Source: Berghia stephanieae (taxonomy: Eukaryota > Mollusca > Gastropoda > Nudibranchia > Aeolidiidae). Taken from it: 64,000 bases of DNA. The notes beneath the pieces are model-generated. The model made no database searches. It saw only the letters and a program-made list of their open reading frames with translations, and was not told where the DNA came from. This document shows positions 47,950-58,071 of this stretch, in pieces. A program made the position numbers and the translations under genes. The DNA lies in the NCBI GenBank assembly GCA_034508935.3, contig CM067449.1, positions 38,698,546 to 38,762,545 on the forward strand, read 5' to 3'. How positions within the stretch are numbered: position 1 is the stretch's first letter; each line of letters starts with the position of its first letter.

Positions 47950-48192
47950 AAAGGTTAAAGATCTGAACAAGTGCTTATGAAAGGTGCCAAAGCAAGAAAG
48001 AAAAACAGAAGTAAAAAATCAGTCTACCTTGATGGTAGCATGTCTGACCGGTAAGCCGAAGGTCTGAGATTCGATCCCCAGTCGAGGAAGACTGATTTTT
48101 TGGGGTGGTTTTTTTTTCTTTCTTGCGTTGTCTTGCACCTTTCATACACACTTGTTCAGGTCTGTATCTTACACTGGTGCCTGCTCCTTAAT
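47950..48192. mobile_element. Foldback element with ~80-bp arms around a tRNA-like core
   Basis: The left arm (GATCTGAACAAGTGCTTATG, AAGCAAGAAAGAAAAA, AAAAAATCAGTCT) is mirrored by the right arm (AGACTGATTTTTT, TTTCTTTCTTGCG, CACACTTGTTCAGGTC). Between them sits GATGGTAGCATGTCTGACCG and GAGATTCGATCCCCAG, an A box/B box pair. A solo arm occurs at 17700-17787. It could be a MITE-like foldback that captured a tRNA, or a SINE dimer; neither is proved. Confidence 0.7.
48020..48092 (+). other. tRNA-like core of the foldback element
   Basis: AGTCTACCTTGATGGTAGCA starts it and GAGGAAGACT ends it, so 5' and 3' ends can pair in part. The B box GATTCGATCCC is near-perfect. The anticodon arm is not convincing, so I do not call a functional tRNA. 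Confidence 0.4.
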
Positions 48193-48589
48193 TTATTTTC
48201 TAAAGGCGAGCAAACAAGTGCTTTTTTCTATGCCTGGGAAACTCTATGCACATCCAGCTACATATCTGTCAAAATCATAATGAACCATTCTGCACTGTTT
48301 AAACTGTTGAATTGTGATAACAATGTTTATGGTGACAAGATAAATGTTTGCTTAAAATGGCAACAAATGTTAAGATCATCGCAATTTTATTCTCTGCAAT
48401 GTTGCGTAATTTTGATATCTCTAGGTCTTTCTGAACACGGTTTTTAAAAATCCCTGTATCTTTTTTGTTTCTCAGTTCATATTCAAAAAAATTTGAGTCT
48501 ACGTATAAGGATGTATTTTGAATTTGAAAGAAATCCAATGAAGAGTCTCAGAGATCATACAAGCTGACAAAGAGCGGCGTGTTTTTTTG

Positions 48590-48905
48590 TGACCACCTGA
48601 TATTTGTTGCTTTGAATGTATAAAGTAAAGTAGCGTTTGAGTGTATTCCTCTTGGCAGGATCCTGTGCTTAAGTCTGGATAAGACTTTTAGGTAATCTAA
48701 AACTAAGTACATTGATAGTGTGCTCTTGGAATCTACATCTGTTTTCTATTTGAACCATTCCCCATTGCCTTAGTATTTCTCGTGTGCTTTGGATTGTAAA
48801 TCTAAATTTATTTTTTTTTTTACTATCTCATTTACTTCCTTTTTACTGGTGCTGAAATGACCTAAATGTATCGTTATCGCCATAAGCCCCTTAAAAACAA
48901 AAACA
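48590..48905 (+). mobile_element. SINE family B 3' half
   Basis: TTTGAGTGTATTCCTCTTGG, GACTTTTAGGTAATCTAAAA, CTTTTTACTGGTGCTGAAAT and an AAAAACAAAAAC tail in family order. Confidence 0.8.
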
Positions 48906-49019
48906 AAACATTTCTGTCCAACCAGCAGTGATTGGATAGCTGGGTCTATTAGATCTGGTGAGAAGTACTTTGTGATAGATTAACCTCCTACCTAAAAAAA
49001 ACAAAAACCCAAAACTTGA

Positions 49020-49330
49020 GCTTTTACTTTTATATAGAGCAATATTCACATAACATGCTTGAAGCACTTTACAAGGGGTCCCTAGCCAACAGCAACATGA
49101 AACATATAGTATAGGACGAGACATTACGTCTGTAAGGCGATATCACAATTTTTTTCAGAGACAATGCTGTGAACGGCCAGGTACTCATTTTACATCTGAG
49201 TACAGTGAGAGAATGTGAGTAAAGAGTCATTTCTAAGCACTTAAATATGTGCAGCTCAGAGTGGGACTCAAACCCAGGACCTTCCAATCTGAATGCGAGT
49301 GTCATAGTCATACCACAAGACCACGTAGCT
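49020..49330 (-). mobile_element. SINE family A, near full-length
   Basis: On the - strand the head reads CGTGGTCTTGTGGTATGACT with B box CCTGGGTTTGAGTCCCAC. The body matches 58072-58382, and the tail contains GTAAAGTGCTTCAAGC, then CTATATAAAAG. Confidence 0.85.
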
Positions 49331-49546
49331 GTATGATAGTAATCCATTGCTAGTGTCTGCTTAACGCTCTAGAAACCCGGATAAACTCTGGCTCTGGCTC
49401 CATGGGCAATTGGTCTGAATGACCACATAAATAATATGTTTGTTAACAATTCATTTTTCAATACAGAAGCCATAGTGCTATGTGGTCCGGCTCTGAGCAG
49501 TGCATAAGTGAGTCCTGGGAAAAGACTCTTTACTGCGTGTGTGGAG

Positions 49547-49572
49547 TATATATATATGCATATATATATATA

Positions 49573-49655
<83 letters not shown>
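49547..49655. repeat. (TA)n microsatellite with short (TG)n end
   Basis: About 50 TA units followed by TGTGTGTGTGTG. Frames over it read only IYIYIY-type peptides. Confidence 0.97.
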
Positions 49656-49665
<10 letters not shown>

Positions 49666-49942
49666 ATGTGGAGGGAGCGGGATGTACGAAGCATGTTTTC
49701 CAGTGTCTTAAGCATGTGACGCCTTACTCTATCCAACGTGTACTACTACCAGTACCAGTGGGAGATGACCTGATGCTGTCACTGTTACTGTTATTAAAAT
49801 CAAAGAAGTGATTAGGGGTTGGGAAGATGGGGTGAGAAGAGAAGCAAGAGTGAGATAAAGTGAGGAGTGGATTGATTAGTACTGGATTCGTAGATAAAGA
49901 AGTCGCATGCTGAGTGTGTAATAAGAAATGGGATGTGCTGGC

Positions 49943-49948
49943 TTTATT
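49943..49948 (-). promoter_or_regulatory. Candidate POLR1F polyadenylation signal
   Basis: TTTATT on the + strand is AATAAA on the - strand, about 145 bases past the POLR1F stop codon, a normal spacing. Confidence 0.45.
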
Positions 49949-50093
49949 ATCTTATTAAATGGGTGTGGACAGCACAGACTAATGTGTATAAGGCCCTGCT
50001 GTGGATAATTCATATTTGGAAAGAGACTCACAGAACAAGAAAACATAGTATTTGAAGATTTCAGATTTTAATATTTTTTTAAACACAACAAAC

Positions 50094-51042
50094 CTAATCA
50101 ATTTCCATTTTCAGCCTCTTTACCTCCAGTACAGGAGATGTTGAGTGTTCCTGTATATCATCTCTCTCTGATTCTCGTTTCCTTCTGCGTTTCCTCTTAG
50201 ATTTTTCATTCGATGTCTCTGATGGCAAAGTATCATCTTGCTCATTGTTTAGGTCAGCAGCACAGTCATCATCATATTTTGACTTCTTTTTATGTTTTTT
50301 CTTTCGACTTTTATCACTAATTTCCACGATCAAATCTTCTGATGGTTCAAATTCAGACTTTACAGTTTTGTCAGAACCATTTGTAGTCTCCGCCATGTCT
50401 TCTTTTGACTTTCTTTTATGTTTTTTTTTTTTTTTACCATCCACCAACGAATCTTGTGTTTCTTTTGAATTCATTGCAGAGTCATAGTCATCAGATGGTA
50501 TTTCCTTTTTTGGACTGATCTCACTTTTAAAATTCTTCTCGTCCAATAATTGTGATGTGTCATTGTTGATGAACGTCTCAGAAATTATGTTTTTTGACTT
50601 TATCTTGTGCGATTTCTTATTGGGACTTTTATCAATTTTTAATTCTCTATCATCTAACAATTCTGATGAGTTACTATTTGTGCATTTCTCAGAAACTATT
50701 TTCTGAGAGTCTTCCTCTAACTTTATCGTGTGTGATTTTTTCTTCGGACTTTTATCCCTTTTCAGAGCCTTCACATCGAACAATTCTGATGTGTTATTCT
50801 TAGTGCCTGTATCATCGTCTATCTCTAACTTTATCTTGTGTAATTTCTTCTTTGGACTTTTATCCCTTTTCAGAGCCTTCACATCGAACAATTCTGATGT
50901 GTTATTATTAGTGCCCGTATCATTGTCTTTCTCTAACTTTATCTTGTGTAATTTCTTCTTTGGACTTTCCTTCATTGTTGGAGTAGCATCTACAGACTTT
51001 GCATCAGAGTTGTTTTCAACACTTGATTCCTTACTTTCAATA
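50094..51042 (-). CDS. POLR1F: RNA polymerase I subunit RPA43, Lys-rich C-terminal exon
   Basis: Acceptor ATATCACAG; phase 2 in; stop TAG at 50094-50096; 315 codons. The tail starts with four tandem repeats of about 37 residues (SPKKKLHKIKLE, then NNTSELFDVKALKRDK). The first two are nearly identical and the next two diverged. Lys/Arg runs follow (KKKKKHKRKS, KKKHKKKSK, KSKRKRRRKRE) between acidic stretches. Human RPA43 also ends in a low-complexity KKKKKK/acidic tail, but it is shorter, so this protein (about 490 residues) is longer than the human one. Such tails are typical of nucleolar proteins. The repeats are my observation; their function is unknown. Confidence 0.85.
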
Positions 51043-51990
51043 CTGTGATATTATGAATAGAGAAAGAAAAATAAGTATGATTAAGTTTTAAGCATCTCTC
51101 TGTTTTATTTTAGAGTGGTCTCAATGGTTCACTAAGTAGAACTATTCACTATATTAAAACAAAACGATTTCAAATCCAAGTAGAATTAAACTTTAAATTT
51201 TAAAAAAACAACAACAAAAACAACCTTCTGTCCAACAAGCAGTGATTGGAGGACTGATTCTGTCAATAGTAGATTTGTGTGGCATGGGAAGCTCAACAGT
51301 AACATCTGATTAGGCAACAAAACCAAGTGATGTTGAGCCTTGTCATTAACCAGATGGGTGACAATGATTGCAAAATTCTGTCCTCGGGGAAAATGTATTT
51401 CACAGAATATATTACTCAGTTAGAATCAGATGTAAATTAGTACCTGAAAAACAGGTATCGATGGATAATGGAAAACTGCCAGTTAAAAAAAAATGCCTAA
51501 TAAGTGGCCTTTCTTCTATGAAATGAAAATTTGGCTCCATACAGCCTACTGAACAGTGAAGCTTATGAAGTACATTGAGCAGGTAAAACAATGGAAATTT
51601 GTCGTTTTATGTTTATATTCAAGTACTTTGGAATTGTATCCAATTCAAAGTGTGGTAAACAATTTCTACTCCCCGTTACTGGAATGAATTCTGACTTAAC
51701 GTGCCTTGAGATTGTGTAAGACTACTATTGTTGTATGTATAAGTATAACTCATGCAACATAGCTCCGTAAAAGTAAAGCTAACCTCATATTCTGGTCAGT
51801 TTTAGGGACAAGTGAGCTACCTATTCCGCATCATAAAAAGATTTTGATAATGTTAATAATGCCATCTTAAAAACAAATTAAGACCTCTTTTATTCAAAGA
51901 TATTTCATTTTTTATTGAAAATGATATTGTGTGCTGACCAAATCTTGGCTTGTATTTTTGACTAAAAAGTGAGAGAAAGTTAACATACAT
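51043..51990 (-). other. POLR1F intron, featureless part
   Basis: AT-rich sequence without open frames or recognised repeats. Confidence 0.5.
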
Positions 51991-51992
51991 TA

Positions 51993-52960
51993 CAGAGTGG
52001 ATATATCGACATGACATCAAAGTCCCGTTTTAACATCAGTAAATAAAAATCGCCTATATCGACATAAATTTTACCACAAGACGGTTATATTGATGTTGTG
52101 AACCATTGACACCGATAATACTTTGTTTAAAAAAAGAAAATACAATTTATATACAGTCAAGATGTCCTGCAGTGAAGTAAAACACAACAGCCAATGAAAA
52201 TGCAGAGATATCATGCTGTGATGTAAAATAACAGTCAAAGCAAAGAAAATGTGAGATCATTGTCCATTGACATCCCGTGAATCATCATAGATCATAATCG
52301 TGATGTCAGCAGTCAAGTATCGTCCCGGGTCGTGTCAGGCTGATAAAAAACGCTCCCTACATCACCCAATATGTGCAAGGCTGTCTATCTGTCTTTGTAA
52401 GCTGCCCTGGCCAATAGCGGTCTGAACTGAGGCAGACTTCTTATCCCCCCTGCTTCCCTCTCCCAAATATCACTTTCTCAATTTCTCTTATATGCAATGC
52501 CAATGACCAGCTTGTCGGTTTCGATATTATTGGCAAGGTCTATGCCACTATTATTGGTACTTAGTCTCTATACCACTCAACAATAGTTAAATTTTAGAGG
52601 ATGTTTTAGAGGATGCCATTGTTGCCGATGTGGAGTCGGATGAGGAGAGTGCACCATTGGGACCAGTTTCCAGCCATACCACCATAGTAGCTATCATGTA
52701 TCAAGGCCCTACACTTTTTTTGCACAGCAACTTCAAGAGGGCAATTCCTTATTTGACATCCATGTCAGTGCTGAGGAAAGGGTTCATAAAAATATTCTTT
52801 GCCTTCAGAGACAGACCACAATATGCCCTTTTAAAGGCCACCAAATCATCTTGTTATTATCTTGCCTTTTCTCATTTTTTTCCCCTCTTATTTTTTTGAA
52901 CGACTGATATATCGACATTTTACCACGGTCCCAATGATGTCGATATATCTGTTCTCGACT
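51993..52960 (+). mobile_element. Degenerate Tigger/pogo-like element, copy 1
   Basis: CAGAGTGGATATATCGACAT at the left and GATGTCGATATATCTGTTCT at the right form inverted ends, with extra TATATCGACAT-type copies inside both. A short frame (DVESDEESAPLG... about 52620-52800) resembles the acidic C-terminus of Tigger-type transposases. Part of the interior matches the element at 56290-57130 in the opposite direction. Confidence 0.6.
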
Positions 52961-53315
52961 TTATAAGTTTTAAAAAAAATTATGAGATAGCCCATTTAGC
53001 AGACACACTGTTCATTTATAATATTAATTTTATTGTGCCAAACTGTAATATTTTCATAGCCCCTTAAACGGCTCATAGTTTTGTTTCACTCTTATCACAA
53101 CACAAATCAATCATTTTTTCCTTCATAACTAATAAAAAAAGAGAAATAGCATCAATTCATTAAAAAAAAAAAAATGACTTCAAAAAATTATGGTGCGAGA
53201 AAAGTCCACCATACACTGATAAAATACCATTTTTCATTCTGGCCAGGAACGTTTTTACTTACTTCAAATATTGATGAAATAAAATAAAATCATCTTATAT
53301 TTCATAACTACTCAC

Positions 53316-53336
53316 CCCCCCCCCCCCCCCCCCCCA
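53316..53336 (+). repeat. Poly-C run
   Basis: About 20 consecutive C. Comparable G or C runs lie at 13905, 18737, 46769, 57328, 61310 and 62731, unusual in such AT-rich DNA. Confidence 0.95.
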
Positions 53337-53512
53337 AACTAACATAAATACATAATTTTTGTAATTGAACACAGCTGTATAGTGTAAAGCAACAACAACA
53401 ACAACAACAAATCTTTTTAAAAAATCTATATTGATAGGGAAGTCAATGATATATCATTATCATAAATGAGTCCAGCAATAATAGTCAGATCGCTACAATA
53501 ATGTGTCATAAG

Positions 53513-53632
53513 ATTCAATTTGCAGCACTGAACTGTGGCTGACGCCTGAGTTATTCCAGTCTTCCCTTGGAATTGACCCTGAAGACAAATTTCCCATGGC
53601 GGATGAATAAAGGGAATTTATTATTTATTATT
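53513..53632 (+). mobile_element. SINE family C, 3' part
   Basis: TTCAATTTGCAGCACTGAAC, TTATTCCAGTCTTCCCTTGG and GAATAAAGGGAATTTATTAT match the family; the tRNA-like head is missing. Confidence 0.8.
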
Positions 53633-53724
53633 ATGATTTATAAGTATATTGTGCACTTTTAAAATCACGATTTTCCATTTTCTTTAAATCATTATAGCAT
53701 ATGATGTCATTTAACACAAATTAC

Positions 53725-53891
53725 CTTGTCAGCTGTCCCCGCAAGTGCAGTATATCCCCACTAACGGTCAATGATTCAACAACAAATGAACATATTTCTC
53801 CCTCATTTGGCACCACATCAAAATTTGTGGGATAGTTGAGCGTGGCATTGAAAAAATCCATAGTGACACAACCACAGTATCTTTTGTGGAC
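53725..53891 (-). CDS. POLR1F: POLR1F exon, RPA43 OB-fold second half
   Basis: Acceptor ATTTCAG and donor AAG|GTAATT; phase 0 in, phase 2 out. VHKRYCGCVTMDFFNATLNY corresponds to the human 'HIGCLVHGCFNASIP' stretch. GEICSFVVESLTVSGDILHL, then RGQL, corresponds to 'GDELEFEVFRLDSD..FCIRGKL'. This similarity, from memory of the human protein, is the main basis for naming the gene. Confidence 0.88.
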
Positions 53892-54414
53892 CTGAAATAT
53901 TGAAATGCAATTAACTTTCACCCCTATTTTTTGGCCTCTTTAGCAATTTTGAATTGAATTTAATGTTTTCTTTTTTGTTTTGAATTTAATAAATTATTTA
54001 TTGTCAGTAAAAATATATATGCATACATCTTTTATACAGAAACAAAATCCAGAATAAAACGAAAACAAAAAAACCCCAACAAAAACTCCCCAAAAACAAT
54101 TTACAAAACAATAATTTAAAATCAAATAAAATAATGTATATTTTCTTAATAAAATTTGATTTAGAATCAGTAAGCTCTTTTAAGGTTTTCACCGACATAA
54201 GAATTTAAAAAAAAATTGAAATACTGTAATTACTTATAAATTAAAGACTATATATTTTACATAAAAATTGAGATGTCTTAACAGTTTTATTAAATATTGG
54301 GGCCACATACGAGAGCAGAAAACAGATCTCAACAAGTCTAAGAAGCTGTGAACTTTGTTATAAGTATAAGAGTCTCTCAAGCCTATTCAAATCTGTCTCT
54401 GTTCTCATGTGCTC

Positions 54415-54585
54415 TGGCAGATTATTCCATACAGAGATGCCAATTTAAAATTTGGCTCACAGGAATTTCAGACACTACTCGAAGGAATTTCAATGCTGAA
54501 AGAGGAATTTCTGCATACAAGAAAAGCGAATTGGGATGGTATTTGGAATTGTGTTTACATATCATATAGTTCTAAAGAGAATGGT
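54415..54585 (-). mobile_element. Dispersed repeat, reverse copy of the 5.4-kb foldback family
   Basis: GCCAATTTAAAATTTGGCTC, then GACACTACTCGAAGGAATTT and ATTGTGTTTACATATCATAT, are the reverse of text at 5460-5590, with a unique stretch between. It lies in a POLR1F intron. Confidence 0.7.
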
Positions 54586-54610
54586 ACAATAGCAGAAAAA
54601 AATGAAATAC

Positions 54611-54761
54611 CTTATTGATGTAACCTTGCAGAGTCATGCCTACTTCAGGTGCAAAGATTTGAAAGTCAGCCATGATCTCTGTACTCACATATCCATTGAC
54701 GATGAGGTGACGATCACCAATCATTTTTATATTGTTGACATCCAGAAGGGCACCTCCCATG
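54611..54761 (-). CDS. POLR1F: POLR1F exon, RPA43 domain, first half of OB fold
   Basis: Acceptor CTCAAAG and donor AAG|GTATTT; phase 2 in, phase 0 out. MGGALLDVNNIKMIGD matches the human 'LLGVPIAYDNIKVVGE' region. DFQIFAPEVGMTLQGYINK matches 'DFVIFCPEPGQKLMGIVNK'. RPA43 pairs with RPA14-type stalk subunits in RNA polymerase I and contacts the initiation factor RRN3. Confidence 0.88.
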
Positions 54762-54939
54762 CTTTGAGCAATGAAATAAAAATTAATATGAATAATAAAT
54801 AATAACATTTTTTCTTCATCTATTTGGAAATCAGGTTTGCAAATGTGAATTCAATAATGCCATAATAATGGCAGCTTCTTTGTTAAATAATAGAAGCATA
54901 GAAATGGATAAGACCTCTAAATTTGCTTTACTGATTGAG

Positions 54940-55135
54940 CCAAGGCATTTGACAAGGTGAAACTTCAAGAATAATTCAAGATTCTCAATCAATCAGACAT
55001 AGGTGGAAAAGACCTGTGCATTGTTCGAAACATATTGGGATCAATTGCTGCAACAAGAACCAATGGTGATACCAATACCAGCAACTTTGAGTTGAACAAG
55101 AGAGGAATGCAACAAGGTTGTGGAAAGTCCCCATA
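54940..55135 (+). mobile_element. RTE-like LINE reverse-transcriptase fragment
   Basis: Broken frames read AKAFDKV, then ILNQSDIGGKDLCIVRNILG and ELNKRGMQQGC. These correspond to the block A to block B spacing (AFDKV... I-NG... KRGVRQGC) of RTE-type reverse transcriptases. Stops and frame changes occur; only about 200 bp are recognisable. Confidence 0.6.
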
Positions 55136-55409
55136 CCTTTAAATCTGTAAACCACTGAAAATGAAAATGTCAAATCATGTAAATCCGTGGATCTGCGAAA
55201 AATTGAGAGCCCTGAAAAAGAGGTCCTGTTAGGCAAAATAAAGGGAAAAAGAAACAGTGATAGACAACTGACAAGTTATTCCCAGGTCTCAGGACAAACG
55301 GACTGGAGAGACAGGTGAGACAAACATCAACTTTCTAATATGATTGGAGGATAAGAGGATTGGAGAGCTATGAATGATTGCCAAATGCCTGTCTCACATC
55401 CAGCACCAC

Positions 55410-55436
55410 TTGATGATGATGATGATGATGATGAAG
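55410..55436 (+). repeat. (GAT)n microsatellite
   Basis: Eight GATs in a row, closing a short repeat-like stretch. Confidence 0.9.
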
Positions 55437-55724
55437 TATAAACAAACTGAAAAAAATCAGCAAATTGTCTCATTCTGAGACAACAAAAAAGTATCGATCA
55501 AAATTTAATATAAAAGCTTCAAAACAAGAACACAATTATACTTTATTAAGAATATTTTGGGTTCAAACCCTTCTTCAGTCAAGAACAAAGACCAAGAAAC
55601 AAACAAAATGTAGTCCCAGAGAGATAAGTTGAAAAGACCAAAAAAACAAACAAACAAACTAAAAAAACATTCTTCCAAAAGGGAAGGCCAAGCCCCTATC
55701 CTCGAATTTTGAAAAAAAACTTAC

Positions 55725-55916
55725 CGATCAGAATACTTCTTTTTGTCTTTCATCAAAACTGTCCTGATTGCAGTATGAATCTTATGTTGGTCTCCAGGAT
55801 GAATAAATATGTGTTTTCTTAAAGTCTTTGTGAAAACAGCCATCTTAATTGTTTTGCAATATGATGATAAACAAATATTGGGGGAAGAATGGGCTTTTAA
55901 TTCTCTTCTCTTAAAA
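55725..55916 (-). CDS. POLR1F: POLR1F exon, N-terminal RPA43 region
   Basis: Acceptor TTTGCAG and donor CG|GTAAGT; phase 2 in, phase 2 out, 63 whole codons. FKRRELKAHSSPNICLSSY and KMAVFTKTLRKHIFIHPGDQ, ending MKDKKKYSDR, line up with the human segment 'ACALVNSRYSCLVAGPHQRHIALSPRYLNRKRTGI..LLRYSES'. An internal ATG in strong context (AAGATGG) exists, but the similarity continues upstream of it, so the start is likely in an earlier exon. Confidence 0.78.
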
Positions 55917-56289
55917 CTGCAAAGATTAAAAAAAAAAGATCTTGGTAAGTGACAAGAGATGCAAATCAAAGCAGCACAGGCTGCTTCATGATCTAGAATA
56001 AATAACTACATTACATCAAATCTGAAAATGTTACACCAACCAAAATCATGGGGAGATTCAGATGAGTTGTTTTTCACATGAGGACAACTTTATTCCCAAG
56101 ACCAAGCCTGCTCAAAATTTCAATTTAAGAAGAATCAAAAGAATAATGGATATTTCTACAGGATCGAAACTACAGTAAAATGTTATATATAAATGTCATG
56201 TCAAAAAATTTAAGTTACAGGGAAGCAAATGGAAAATACAAGATAACAGCAAGAAAAATTCATCTGGATGATTTGGTGGACCCGATCAG

Positions 56290-57130
56290 AGCTGGTTTTG
56301 AAATTTAGGACATTTTCCTTAATAAATCAATTATTGTAGTCTATAAATGAAGGCCAGGATATTGATATAGACATGTCCTCAGCACTGTAAATGATGTCAA
56401 ATAAGGAAGCTCCTTCAAAATGTTGTACAAAGCTATAGTGGCATTGCTGAAAATTGACCAAGGTGATGTGATATCCTCTTCATCTGACTCTACACCAGGC
56501 GTTCTCATCACAGCAGCGGGCAGAGTGGCTCAGCGGTACGGTCTTTGCTTCGAACCCGAAATGTACCGAGTACCGAGCTGCTGCGCTGTGTGGCCCTGAG
56601 CAAGTCACCTCGCCCTAGTTCAATTTGCGGCACTGCACTGCAGCTGATGCCTGGGTTATTCCAGTCTTCCCTTGGAATAGACCCTAGAGAAAAATTTCCC
56701 CTATGGGACGAATAAAGGGAATTTTATTTATTTTTTTATTATTACATTGGCAACAATGGTGCCAACTGAGACTTCAGGATTGACTTCAAGATTCTGATCA
56801 ATGACGATTCACAAGATGTCATTGGACAATAATCTCACATTTTCATTGACTGTCCTTTCACCTCACAGTGGGATATCTGCATTTTCATTTGCTGTGGTAA
56901 TTTACTTCATGCATTGAATATTGATAGATCCCTATGTCAATATAAAACAGTCTTTAGGTAAAAATTATGTTGCTGTAAGAGATCTTTATTCACTAATTAT
57001 ATGAAATTTTTCTCTAATAATGTTATCTATGGAAAAAAACAAAAAAAAACAACAAAAAAAACCCAGCCAAACACAAAACAAAAATGGGACTTTCTGATAT
57101 TATGTCGTTATATCCGCTGTGCACAGTAAC
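56290..57130 (-). mobile_element. Degenerate Tigger/pogo-like element, copy 2, split by a SINE
   Basis: The - strand has GTAGAGTCAGATGAAGAGGA, then CTTCCTTATTTGACATC, matching copy 1 near 52630-52760. ATGAAAATGCAGATATC and GAAAATGTGAGAT match 52197-52260. It ends with GTCGTTATATCCGCTG, the mirror of copy 1's left end. The SINE at 56516-56745 interrupts it. It lies in the opposite orientation to copy 1. Confidence 0.65.
56516..56745 (+). mobile_element. SINE family C, fullest copy
   Basis: GAGTGGCTCAGCGGTACGGT, then GCTTCGAACCCGAAATG, is a tRNA-like head (A box and B box). The body runs TGTGTGGCCCTGAGCAAGTC, TTCCAGTCTTCCCTTGGAAT and GACGAATAAAGGGAATTTTA, then a T/A-rich tail. It is inserted in the Tigger-like element. 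Confidence 0.85.
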
Positions 57131-57243
57131 ACGACAAATACAAGAGCTGAGGTAATTGGTTCTCTACTTTTAAAATACAGTGCAACACACTTTCGCCGAA
57201 CATGCATTTGACAAATTCACAGGCTCAATTAGCCTTTTCACAG

Positions 57244-57337
<94 letters not shown>

Positions 57338-57352
57338 GGGGGGGGGGGGGGA
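57244..57352 (+). repeat. (GA)n microsatellite with poly-G end
   Basis: About 40 GA units followed by some 24 G. Frames over it are RERERE-type artefacts. Confidence 0.97.
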
Positions 57353-57744
57353 AGAGAGAACAGCAAGTCTTTTGTGCCTTGTGAACTTTTATCGCCTGAA
57401 AATGACCTGCAAAAACCAAGTCATAAAACAAGATGCCCATTGAGAAAAAAAAGTTGATTACTGTGAGTTGTATTCAATAGTTCAACCACTAGTTTCTGTG
57501 AGCACCACCACTAATAACAGTTCACTTTCCTTTTTTTATTTTTAACTTGTGATCATCATCTTGTAATGTGACATAAATGCTTAGTCAGTCTCAGTCAAAG
57601 CCAAATTAAGTAATTGCCTGACCTGAAACACTCAGACCCCCATTTTGTGAGTATTTATTATATGTTGACACACTACTAATGAAGGAATTGCATTGCGACA
57701 TCTGACAACACCATGCTGTTTTCAACAACCTGTTGTGACAAACA

Positions 57745-58068
57745 CTGGGTAGCCATGGAGTCAGGCTAATCGAAGGTTGACTGAAGTGAAGAATGTATCA
57801 ATAAAGATGAGAGAAGATAGATTGAAATGGTTCGGACATGTAAAGAGACGATAGAGGCAGAGGGAGTACGTGGGAAGGAAAGTATTTGACTTACAAATAG
57901 CGGGAAAGAGGAAAAAGGGACGCCCAAAGACTAAATGGTGGGATAAGGTAAAGGATGATATGAAAGAACTGGGCCTGGTGGAAGATGATGCGCTGAACCG
58001 AGATGCATAGATGGAGATGTGGCATTCATTTATGGCAACCCTGCAAAATGTGGGATGATAAGCTGAAA
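57745..58068 (+). mobile_element. RTE-like LINE, 3' end of the ORF
   Basis: The frame reads KMREDRLKWFGHVKRR, then REYVGRKVFDLQIAGKRKKG and RPKTKWWDKVKDDMKELGL, the well-known 'LRWFGHVxRRxxxxxVxRxxxxxxGKRxRGRPxxxWxDxVxxDM' end of RTE-type LINE polyproteins. In-frame stops interrupt it. Only the last ~100 residues and a short A-rich tail are present. Confidence 0.85.
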
Positions 58069-58071
58069 AAA

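Noticed and set aside
52630-52899. Separate host gene of 89 residues
   Set aside because: The text aligns with a second transposon copy at 56.3 kb and lies between inverted ends, so it is transposase remnant.
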